8,782 nucleotides of DNA from Actinomycetota bacterium (lineage in GTDB: Bacteria > Actinomycetota > Acidimicrobiia > Acidimicrobiales > Ilumatobacteraceae). Position numbers and translations under genes: made by a program. Of the stretch, positions 1-5,961 are shown in pieces (within the stretch, counting starts at the first letter, position 1; every line of letters starts with the position of its first letter). Location of the stretch: positions 1 to 8,782 of the forward strand of contig WLEX01000036.1 of assembly GCA_009704065.1 (NCBI GenBank). Reading direction: 5' to 3'. Under the pieces are notes generated by a model that saw only the letters and a program-made list of their open reading frames with translations, was not told the DNA's origin and ran no database searches.

Positions 1-709
1 AACACTTGTACACACCGCGAGGCACTGTGTACGGAATGAGTGAACCCATTCGTGGTTGCACCTCACCGCGAGTGAGCCACACGGAAATAAGTGGACCCAT
101 GATTTGAAAGATGCTTTCAAGAAGTGACACATCGACTACTTGACCTTGCTCAGACCACAACGCAACCATGGTGGCGAATGCTGCAACAAGCCCCGTCACT
201 TCATCGGTCAGTGCGATGGGTGGCAACATAGGGTCACCACCAGGCATGCCTGTGATTGATGCAAGGCCAGACATTGCCTCAGCAATGGTGGCAAAACCAG
301 GACGACGCGCGTACGGACCCGTTTGACCAAAACCGCTAACACGCGTGATCACAAGCTTGGGATTGCGTGCATGAAGAACATCGGGTGCAAAGCCAAGTTT
401 TTCTAAAACACCAGGACGGAAGTTTTCAACGAGTACATCTGCCTCGTCAATCAATCGAAGAAACACATTGCGGTCTGTTTCATTTTTGAGATCAAGTGAG
501 ATGGTTCGCTTATTGCGGTTTACTAATCGCCACCACAGACCTTCACCATCGGCTGGATCACGCCATCCCATGTTGCGCAAACTGTCGCCACCATCGGGTC
601 GCTCTACTTTGATGACATCGGCTCCGAAATCGGCGAGATAGCGAGCACAGTTCGGCCCGGCCAGCACGGTTGAAATATCGATCACTCGTAGTCCGGCGAG
701 AGCCGACAT
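1..709 (-). CDS. CaiB/BaiF family III CoA-transferase (3' end beyond window)
   Basis: Family III CoA-transferases move CoA between carboxylic acids, or act as racemases on 2-methylacyl-CoAs, using an active-site Asp that forms a mixed anhydride. Only the first 236 codons are present, running off the left edge; members are usually about 380-420 residues. I translated the frame by hand from ATG 709. Family hallmarks appear in order: the N-terminal GLRVIDIS..LAGP Rossmann segment (residues 6-19), ADVIKVE (30-36), NKRTISLDL (66-74), VENFRPG (94-100), RVSGFGQTGPY (123-133) and the LTDEVTG segment whose Asp169 matches the catalytic Asp169 of formyl-CoA transferase. The start lies 5 bases after the phosphoesterase stop, so it is probably translated as the last visible gene of the acyl-CoA carboxylase operon. 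The substrate cannot be told from this half. 2-methylacyl-CoA racemase, formyl/oxalyl-CoA-type and succinyl-CoA-dependent transferases all remain possible. The family call is firm. Confidence 0.93.
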   Translation of the reverse strand, partial: MSALAGLRVIDISTVLAGPNCARYLADFGADVIKVERPDGGDSLRNMGWRDPADGEGLWWRLVNRNKRTISLDLKNETDRNVFLRLIDEADVLVENFRPGVLEKLGFAPDVLHARNPKLVITRVSGFGQTGPYARRPGFATIAEAMSGLASITGMPGGDPMLPPIALTDEVTGLVAAFATMVALWSEQGQVVDVSLLESIFQIMGPLISVWLTRGEVQPRMGSLIPYTVPRGVYKC

Positions 710-714
710 TTCGT

Positions 715-1731
715 TTAGCGGTGTGGAAGAAGAAGACATCGGTCTTCGAGCGTACCTAGCGCATAGGTTTCATAATCAATTCCGAAGTCTTGATACAGGT
801 GGCGGCAACGTTCGCTCCATGAAAGTGCTTCAGGAGTAGAGATGCGGTGCACCACCTGCATAACACCACCTTCGTACACGCGGTACTCGGCCCATGTTCC
901 GGGGAAGTCTTTGACACAGCCGATTTCAATTGAGGGAATGCCCGACCTATTCATACGACGAACACGATGGCGGTGTGTGTGACCAGCGGTGTAGGCGATG
1001 ATCGAAGAAAACTGCACTGCAAGTTCATCGAGTTGATCGCTGCAGTCGGGATGTAGGCCGAAGTAATCGTCGCTGCGTTTCCCATCGGTCCATTGCTGAT
1101 GATGGCCCATAATGATGACTGGCAAGGTAGAAATTTCGAGATGTGAAGCGAGCCAATCGAATTGATAGGGATCAATCCGTCCTGTGGTCTGCGTGGGGAT
1201 GGTTGTGTCAATCAATGCAATTGCAACACCATCGAGTTCAATCCATTGATCGCCAACGAATACTTCTTGCCCTTGGTATGCATCGTGATTACCGCGAGCT
1301 ACAAACAACTTGTCGGCGAACGTATCGACATAGTGTTCGCGAAACGCTGCAAACTCATCATCAAGTCCGGCGTTAGTGAGATCACCTTTCACAATTACTG
1401 CTGTGGGGTTGAGCTCAGTTATCTCAGATACTGCGCCACTGTTCATTGTGATGGGATATGGCTGTTCACCAGGTTGCGCCCGTTGAATGGGACCTTCGGG
1501 GTTGTTGTCGACTCGACCACATTCGGTCTCACCAAAATGAACGTCGTTCACAGTGGCAATAGTGCTGAGCAGTTTTCCTGAAGGACGAGGCAGTGTTTGA
1601 AAATCAATTCCCTGTTCGGTGTAACGAGTATCGGGTTCAAGATTCTCGTGACGGATTACTTGTTGCCCGTGATGGAACACTGCGAGGTTGTCGGCAACGG
1701 TGGTGAGTTCTGCTCTCGCCGACTCAGACAT
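715..1731 (-). CDS. Calcineurin-like metallophosphoesterase (CpdA/purple acid phosphatase-like)
   Basis: Dinuclear-metal phosphoesterase, 338 residues, cytoplasmic because no signal peptide or membrane span is seen. All five metal-site blocks are present: D63-x-H65 (NDVHFG), G116-D117 (KGDLTN), GNHD 148-151, GHH 209-211 and GHTH 250-253. This is the layout of cAMP phosphodiesterase CpdA and related enzymes. Residues about 31-62 (LEPDTRY...F-T-LPRPSGKLLSTIATVND) resemble the end of the fibronectin-like lead-in of purple acid phosphatases, although no complete Ig domain fits. About 60 residues after the last motif match no domain I know. The open frame could start at 1800, but ATG 1731 is preferred: a GGAG ribosome site (1742-1739) lies 7 bases upstream, and it sits 2 bases after the epsilon-subunit stop, whereas starting at 1800 would overlap that gene heavily. 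The substrate (cyclic nucleotide, phosphoprotein, phospholipid headgroup) is unknown. Its place between carboxylase and CoA-transferase genes hints at acyl or CoA metabolism but proves nothing. Confidence 0.9.
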   Translation of the reverse strand: MSESARAELTTVADNLAVFHHGQQVIRHENLEPDTRYTEQGIDFQTLPRPSGKLLSTIATVNDVHFGETECGRVDNNPEGPIQRAQPGEQPYPITMNSGAVSEITELNPTAVIVKGDLTNAGLDDEFAAFREHYVDTFADKLFVARGNHDAYQGQEVFVGDQWIELDGVAIALIDTTIPTQTTGRIDPYQFDWLASHLEISTLPVIIMGHHQQWTDGKRSDDYFGLHPDCSDQLDELAVQFSSIIAYTAGHTHRHRVRRMNRSGIPSIEIGCVKDFPGTWAEYRVYEGGVMQVVHRISTPEALSWSERCRHLYQDFGIDYETYALGTLEDRCLLLPHR

Positions 1732-1733
1732 TT

Positions 1734-1931
1734 TTATGCTCCGGGGCGACGACGACGAGAGATTGCGTTGGTATCCCACCAACGTCCGCTGAATCTCCAC
1801 GCAGATTGTGCTGGAGATGAATCTTGAGGAGCGTTATATGGCTGAGGCCACATGGCGGTGATTGCTGCCGCAATAGCAACAGCTTCTTCTTCGCTGGGAA
1901 TCGGAGTAATTGTTCCTACGTTGACACTCAT
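1734..1931 (-). CDS. accE: Acyl-CoA carboxylase epsilon subunit
   Basis: Small (65-residue) epsilon subunit of actinobacterial acyl-CoA carboxylases. In characterised complexes it helps the biotinylated alpha and carboxyltransferase beta subunits associate and raises activity. The protein shows the two family traits: an acidic, Ala-rich helix near the N-terminus (SEEEAVAIAAAITAMW, about residues 13-28) and a C-terminal SAWRFSGRWW segment (about 43-52) followed by an Arg-rich tail ending RRRRPGA. The gene is easy to miss because the same frame is open to an ATG at 2036. That longer version would overlap the RDD gene by over 100 bases with Cys-rich, unconvincing sequence. The chosen ATG 1931 overlaps the RDD stop as ATGA, a classic coupled start. 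It sits two genes after accD rather than directly after it. Family identity is from memory of the motif pattern; similarity over such a short protein is the main doubt. Confidence 0.82.
   Translation of the reverse strand: MSVNVGTITPIPSEEEAVAIAAAITAMWPQPYNAPQDSSPAQSAWRFSGRWWDTNAISRRRRPGA
1739..1742 (-). promoter_or_regulatory. Ribosome binding site deciding the phosphoesterase start
   Basis: GGAG on the minus strand, 7 bases before ATG 1731 and inside the last codons of the upstream epsilon-subunit gene. It is one of the few clear Shine-Dalgarno sites in this operon and is the main reason for choosing 1731 over the longer open frame from 1800. Confidence 0.6.
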
Positions 1932-2383
1932 CGCTTTACCACCACTGTGTTTGCAACACGGTCGTGCCATGTTTGCTTTTGAGGATTCCACACCATGGAC
2001 CAATATCCGTAGAGGAAGACAAAGGCAGAGACCCAACTCATCATGATGCGAATGGAACCTCGACGAATGCCGATAAATGAACCATCGGTCTCATCGAGAA
2101 TAAACACTCCCAATTTTCTGCGCAACGGTGATCCGCCAGCGTTGCCAATCCAATAGGCAAGCAAGAAGAACGTAAATATGAATTGTGCTGCTTGAGACAA
2201 AGATGAAATGTTTCCCTTTGTAGAAGCTGAGAGAATCGCAAAGGGAAGGCTAAACAACGACACCATTATTCCGTCACAGATATTGGCAACGAAGCGCAAC
2301 CAAAATCCGGCCTTCTCTTCACTTGCAATAGCGCTGACGATGGGAACAGCTGGTGCGTTCCACTGAGGAGATGTATCGGACAT
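1928..2383 (-). CDS. RDD-family integral membrane protein
   Basis: A 151-residue membrane protein of the RDD family, named for conserved Arg and two Asp residues. The family is mostly uncharacterised; a few members are implicated in Na+(Li+)/H+ exchange or stress responses. Visible traits: a soluble N-terminus of about 25 residues; R30 and D37 at the start of the first membrane span (about 31-52); a second span (about 64-80); the short loop GGSPLRRKLGVFILD (83-97), which corresponds to the usual G-x-T-x-G-K-x-L-x-G-L-x-V segment; a third span (about 112-132); and the closing KQTWHDRVANTVVV signature with D141. ATG 2383 follows the accD stop by 2 bases (TAAaaATG), and its own stop overlaps the accE start. 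It is therefore wedged between two subunits of one enzyme and almost certainly cotranscribed with them. Function in this setting is unknown; tethering or transport linked to the carboxylase would be speculation. Confidence 0.9.
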   Translation of the reverse strand: MSDTSPQWNAPAVPIVSAIASEEKAGFWLRFVANICDGIMVSLFSLPFAILSASTKGNISSLSQAAQFIFTFFLLAYWIGNAGGSPLRRKLGVFILDETDGSFIGIRRGSIRIMMSWVSAFVFLYGYWSMVWNPQKQTWHDRVANTVVVKR

Positions 2384-2385
2384 TT

Positions 2386-3927
2386 TTACAGTGGCATGTT
2401 GCCGTGTTTACGGCGTGGAAGTTCTTCACGCTTGGTTTGCAACATGCGCAAACCAGCAACGATCTTGATACGGGTATCGGCGGGGTCGATGACATCGTCA
2501 ACGTATCCACGCTCTGCAGCTGCGTATGGGTTTGCGTACTTCTCGGTGTATTCGGCAACGAGTTCTGCACGACGAGCAACTGGATCTGCTGCTTGCTGCA
2601 TTTCACGCTTGTACACAATTTCAACAGCGCCTTGTGGTCCCATAACAGCAAGTTCTGCTGTTGGCCATGCATAGGCAAGGTCTGCGCCAATTGATTTCGA
2701 GTTCATCACCACGTACGCGCCGCCGTAGGCCTTACGCGTGATGATTTGAATACGCGGAACGGTTGCTTCGCAGAATGCGTAGAGCAATTTCGCGCCGTGA
2801 CGAATAATTCCTTCGTGCTCTTGGTTAACACCAGGCAAGAAACCAGGTACGTCTACAAAAGTAAGAATTGGAATGTTGAACGCATCACATGTGCGAACGA
2901 ATCGCGCTGCCTTTTCACTTGATTCGATATCGAGAACACCTGCAAACGCCATTGGCTGATTACCAACAACACCAACAGTCATTCCATCGACGCGAGAGAA
3001 ACCACAGACGATGCTCTTTGCCCAGTGTTCGAAGTATTCGAAGAACTCACCGTCATCGACAACTTCACGAATGACTTTCTTCATGTCGTATGGCTGGTTC
3101 GGAGATTCAGGAAGAATGTCGCGCAACATGTCGCACTTACGATTCGGATCATCTGAGGTTTCAACAGTTGGTGCAGGTTCAAGATTGTTTTGTGGCAAGA
3201 ACGACAACAAGAAACGAACATCGTCGAGGCATGCCTTTTCGTCGGCAGAAACAAATGTTGCAACACCGCTCTTTGAAGCGTGGCTCATTGCGCCACCAAG
3301 TTCCTCAAGAGTGACGTCTTCACCAGTAACTGTTTTTACAACGTCGGGTCCGGTGATGAACATGTGGCTTGATTCGCGCACCATGAAAATAAAGTCGGTC
3401 ATTGCTGGTGAGTACACAGCGCCACCGGCACATGGTCCGAGGATGACAGAAATTTGCGGCACAACACCAGATGACTGAACATTGCGATAAAAAATTCCGC
3501 CGTATGAAGCAAGCGATACAACGCCTTCTTGAATACGAGCACCAGCACCATCGTTGAGGCCGACAACAGGCGCACCAACTTTGAGAGCGAGGTCCATGAG
3601 CTTGTGAATCTTTTCGGCGAACACTTCACCGAGTGCTCCACCAAAGACGGTGAAGTCTTGGCTGAAGAGAAAGATTTTCTTGCCTTCGATTGTTCCCCAG
3701 CCGGTGATGACACCGTCTGTGTAGGGACGCTCTTCAAGACCTGCAGCCTGTGCGCGGTGGCGTGCCAACATGTCGAGTTCGTGGAAGGAGCCTGGGTCGC
3801 AGAGGTATTCGATGCGCTCGCGGGCGAGCATTTTGCCCTTGCCCTTGTGGCGCTCCACCGAGCGGGGGCTGCCGGCGTTGACCGCCTGCTCTTGACGCAC
3901 CCGAAGGTCGTCAATTTTGTCTTGCAT
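2386..3927 (-). CDS. accD: Acyl-CoA carboxylase beta (carboxyltransferase) subunit, PccB/AccD type
   Basis: Carboxyltransferase subunit that moves CO2 from carboxybiotin to acetyl-, propionyl- or another acyl-CoA, giving malonyl-CoA or methylmalonyl-CoA. It works in a cytosolic complex with a biotinylated alpha subunit, which is not in this window. The 513 residues match the usual ~510-530. Seen in order: KGKMLARERIEYL (30-42), VFGGALGEV (94-102), NDGAGARIQEG (125-135), first oxyanion-hole region GPCAGGAVYSP (164-174), FITGPDVVKTVTGE (190-203), EELGGAMSH (208-216), LPQNN (244-248), VDVPGFLPG (358-366), second oxyanion-hole region RKAYGGAY (398-405), WPTAELAVMGPQGAVEI and the terminal KHGNMPL. 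At the position that is Asp in propionyl-CoA carboxylases (GGAYDVM) this protein has Val406, so substrate is uncertain. ATG 3927 fits family N-termini (MQDKIDDLR) but has no clear ribosome site. GTG 3951 is an alternative. The open frame continues up to 4110, but that part overlaps copCD and is Pro-rich shadow sequence. Confidence 0.95.
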   Translation of the reverse strand: MQDKIDDLRVRQEQAVNAGSPRSVERHKGKGKMLARERIEYLCDPGSFHELDMLARHRAQAAGLEERPYTDGVITGWGTIEGKKIFLFSQDFTVFGGALGEVFAEKIHKLMDLALKVGAPVVGLNDGAGARIQEGVVSLASYGGIFYRNVQSSGVVPQISVILGPCAGGAVYSPAMTDFIFMVRESSHMFITGPDVVKTVTGEDVTLEELGGAMSHASKSGVATFVSADEKACLDDVRFLLSFLPQNNLEPAPTVETSDDPNRKCDMLRDILPESPNQPYDMKKVIREVVDDGEFFEYFEHWAKSIVCGFSRVDGMTVGVVGNQPMAFAGVLDIESSEKAARFVRTCDAFNIPILTFVDVPGFLPGVNQEHEGIIRHGAKLLYAFCEATVPRIQIITRKAYGGAYVVMNSKSIGADLAYAWPTAELAVMGPQGAVEIVYKREMQQAADPVARRAELVAEYTEKYANPYAAAERGYVDDVIDPADTRIKIVAGLRMLQTKREELPRRKHGNMPL

Positions 3928-3948
3928 TGATGAGCTAGCCGTATCAGT

Positions 3949-3990
3949 CACGGATGAAACGCTAGTGCCGATAGGGACTCTCTGCCTATC
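3949..3990 (-). promoter_or_regulatory. Possible promoter/operator before accD
   Basis: The gap between the copCD stop (4001) and accD holds a perfect 6-base inverted repeat, GATAGG-N9-CCTATC (3990-3970). Just downstream is a TANNNT-type -10 hexamer, TAGCGT (3964-3959), 7 bases before GTG 3951. That spacing fits a leaderless transcript starting at the GTG. No good -35 is seen. The repeat is too short, and lacks a T-run, to be a convincing terminator. A regulator site overlapping the promoter is a plausible reading but is not proven. Confidence 0.3.
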
Positions 3991-4000
3991 TGACAGCGAT

Positions 4001-5866
4001 TTACCCGGCTGGAACGGTGGTGGTGGCGCCAGATGTGGGGGGAACGGTGGTGGTGACTGCGGGCAGGGTGGTCGTGGCAGCGGGCAGCGTGGTTGTGGTG
4101 CTTGGCGCAACGGGGGCCGAGGTGGTGGTTGATTCGGCTGCTTTCAGGCCTTGCTTCGGCACGGTGATCACCGTGGTGCCGTCGGCAATAACGAAGGTGG
4201 TGGACAGTGGTTCAAGATCACCCGTTGTAGTGACACCCTTGATGACAGCAGTCCACGTGCCAGGAGCCATGAGTTTGAGACCAACGTCTTTGCTCACTAG
4301 CGCAGCACCAGGACGAGTGATCGGCACCTTAATGGTGTAACCGGAGAATGTGGGATCAGAAGGCGTGAGTGCCACGGTGAAATTTTGAATTCGTGATGGT
4401 CCGAAAAGTTCGATGAGAATTTTGTTGGCGCCCACATCACCTGGTGTGAGAGACAATCGAACGTGGAAATTATCTTTACCGGTCATGTCTTGAACGATGG
4501 CGTAATTGACTTCAGGACCAACTTGTTTCGCTGCAACATATGGTGGCCGCATAGACATCATCCATGATGAAAGCGCAAGCACGAAGATACTGAGTGAGAG
4601 TTCAAGACTGACGGGCCGCTTGAGGCGATACACCACTTTTTCGTTCAGTGATTTTGCGCGTTCCATTCCACGAATAATGAATTGGCGAATTGATGAACTA
4701 ACGACAATGAGTGCAGCAAACGAAAGAATCTTGATTAGTACAACACGACCGTGTCCACTATTAATCAGGCTGAGACCGTCTACTCGCCATACTTGAAAAA
4801 CACCAGTAAAAACAATGCCAATGGTGAGCGGTGTAGCAATACGTGCCCAAACACGAAGCGCATGTACTAAATCGATATCTCCAGGGCCATGCAAGATGAC
4901 TCGCCAAATGATTGCGATGCTTCCGACCCAAATAGCAATGAGAGTCATGTGTGCAATTGCAAACAAAATTCCTAGAGCAACAGCACGGCCCGACATTCGA
5001 TCAAAACCAAACGAGATCATTGTGAGCGATAACAAAATGGTGGTGGGAACAATATTTGCTGCCTCGAAAATACGTTCGGTAATCCATGCGTAATACGTAA
5101 GACCTGCAACGACAAGGAACCGAACAAAAATTGCACGACCATCGTTCGTTTCAAAGAGTGGACCCCATGACGTTGGCGAGATTGATGATGCAAGAGTGCC
5201 GCCGGATTGACGTGCACTCATTAATGCCATCAACACGAAGAGTGACGCCAGCGCCAAAATTGAAACTTGGCGAAAATATTTTTCCGTGATTCCGTATTCC
5301 ACACCTTCAGGCCATGCGCGCTTGATAAAGATGAGACCACCGAAGAGGGCACTCACCATGAAAAACGCGATCCATCGCATGAGGCCGATGGGCCCACCTA
5401 AACGAGGTGCGTTCTCCGTGACGACGGTGCCGTCGGGCAGGGTGGAAGGAGTCGGTTCGCCGGGGGCCACGGTGGTTGCCACGGTGGTGGTGACCTGGGC
5501 ATTCGACTGGAAGGAATAGGTGCCGACACTTCCATCGGGAAGAGACCAATTCACCACGCAGTTGCCATTCGACAAGATCTGTGTGAGGGGCGACGAGATG
5601 GTCAGCCCATCAGCGGCCAAGACCGGAGGGCCCAAATTGGTGAGTTTTGACTCACAAGCGAGTGAAAGCCCCATTTTTGCTACGGCATCTGCGCCGCCAA
5701 CAGGCAAGGTGAACCTCAACTGCAACTGGGTGGGGGCAACCGTGACCACTTCCCCAGCCGTTGGGCTCGAAGAGGAAATGGTGTTGTCACCCGCAGCACT
5801 GGCCGGGGCGGCCGAGAGAGCCATGGCGCCGATGAGCGCAATAAAGAAGGTGAAGAGACGACGCAT
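4001..5866 (-). CDS. Exported CopC-like/CopD-like membrane fusion protein
   Basis: CopC/CopD fusions are linked to copper handling: a periplasmic CopC domain plus an eight-span CopD permease-like domain. The 621 residues show a signal peptide (1-24, cleavage after ASA). A CopC-like beta domain follows (about 28-122: SSSPTAGEVV..., ending NWSLPDGSVGTYSF). Then come a Thr/Pro linker (126-150) and roughly eight membrane spans (about 160-181, 200-217, 245-262, 272-288, 297-320, 345-361, 376-393, 419-437) that include the CopD-like AHMTLIAIWVG (305-315) and HGRVVLIKI (372-380). An extracytoplasmic Ig/FixH-like domain (about 452-561) and a TTTxP-rich tail (579-621) complete it. The CopC part lacks the N-terminal His and has Ser113 where DGH is usual, so copper binding is doubtful. 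It has Cys70 and Cys103, which could form a disulfide. An in-frame TAA just upstream fixes the start at 5866, yet no ribosome site is seen. Fold assignment is confident; a copper role is not. Confidence 0.88.
   Translation of the reverse strand: MRRLFTFFIALIGAMALSAAPASAAGDNTISSSSPTAGEVVTVAPTQLQLRFTLPVGGADAVAKMGLSLACESKLTNLGPPVLAADGLTISSPLTQILSNGNCVVNWSLPDGSVGTYSFQSNAQVTTTVATTVAPGEPTPSTLPDGTVVTENAPRLGGPIGLMRWIAFFMVSALFGGLIFIKRAWPEGVEYGITEKYFRQVSILALASLFVLMALMSARQSGGTLASSISPTSWGPLFETNDGRAIFVRFLVVAGLTYYAWITERIFEAANIVPTTILLSLTMISFGFDRMSGRAVALGILFAIAHMTLIAIWVGSIAIIWRVILHGPGDIDLVHALRVWARIATPLTIGIVFTGVFQVWRVDGLSLINSGHGRVVLIKILSFAALIVVSSSIRQFIIRGMERAKSLNEKVVYRLKRPVSLELSLSIFVLALSSWMMSMRPPYVAAKQVGPEVNYAIVQDMTGKDNFHVRLSLTPGDVGANKILIELFGPSRIQNFTVALTPSDPTFSGYTIKVPITRPGAALVSKDVGLKLMAPGTWTAVIKGVTTTGDLEPLSTTFVIADGTTVITVPKQGLKAAESTTTSAPVAPSTTTTLPAATTTLPAVTTTVPPTSGATTTVPAG
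4004..4132 (-). repeat. Degenerate 21- and 30-base repeats encoding a Thr/Pro tail
   Basis: The last 43 codons of the CopCD-like gene form short repeats. TTTLPAA/TTTLPAV recurs every 7 residues (21 bases), and TTTVPPTSGA/TTTVPAG is offset by 10 residues (30 bases; GGAACGGTGGTGGTG on the plus strand at 4011 and 4041). The stretch is markedly more GC-rich than the surrounding DNA. Such Thr/Pro stretches are typical of extracytoplasmic linkers or wall-exposed tails in Acidimicrobiia-like actinobacteria and may vary in copy number by slippage. Confidence 0.7.
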
Positions 5867-5961
5867 GAGTTATGAAAACGGTAGCCAAGAATCGGCTCCA
5901 TTAGGTGTCTCAGACTTACACACACAGCCCCACGATGCACCTCATTGGTAGGGTCGAACCG
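5867..5961. promoter_or_regulatory. Divergent intergenic region, copCD-like gene and dnaX
   Basis: These 95 bases must carry the promoter for dnaX-recR and, unless it lies further inside dnaX, that for the leftward copCD-like gene. I see no strong -35/-10 pair on either strand. A weak inverted repeat (AGCC-N7-GGCT, 5883-5897) and a small palindrome (GTCT-C-AGAC, about 5918-5926) are present. Neither is strong enough to name a regulator. No 4.5S RNA, which often precedes dnaX, is visible. Confidence 0.35.
5950..5953 (+). promoter_or_regulatory. Ribosome binding site of dnaX
   Basis: AGGG, 8 bases before ATG 5962. It supports that start over the in-frame ATG at 5905, which would add 19 residues with no family resemblance. 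Confidence 0.6.

Noticed and set aside
1162..1581. 139-codon plus-strand open frame
   Set aside because: It lies antisense to the metallophosphoesterase motifs, which are conserved on the minus strand, and has no recognisable domain. The other plus-strand frames in 1143-5951 are shadows in the same way.
1932..2036. 35-residue N-terminal extension of the epsilon-subunit frame
   Set aside because: It overlaps the RDD gene in another frame and is Cys/Leu-rich without family match. ATG 1931 gives the ATGA-coupled start.
3928..4110. 61-residue N-terminal extension of the carboxylase beta frame
   Set aside because: It is Pro/Arg-rich, overlaps the end of the CopCD-like gene, has no family resemblance, and arises from the GC-rich repeat on the other frame. 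Only the last few codons, from GTG 3951, are plausible.
5905..5961. Upstream ATG 5905 as dnaX start
   Set aside because: The extra 19 residues do not resemble DnaX N-termini, and the ribosome site fits ATG 5962.
5867..5961. 4.5S SRP RNA gene, often found before dnaX
   Set aside because: The gap is short and shows neither the conserved SRP core nor a long hairpin.
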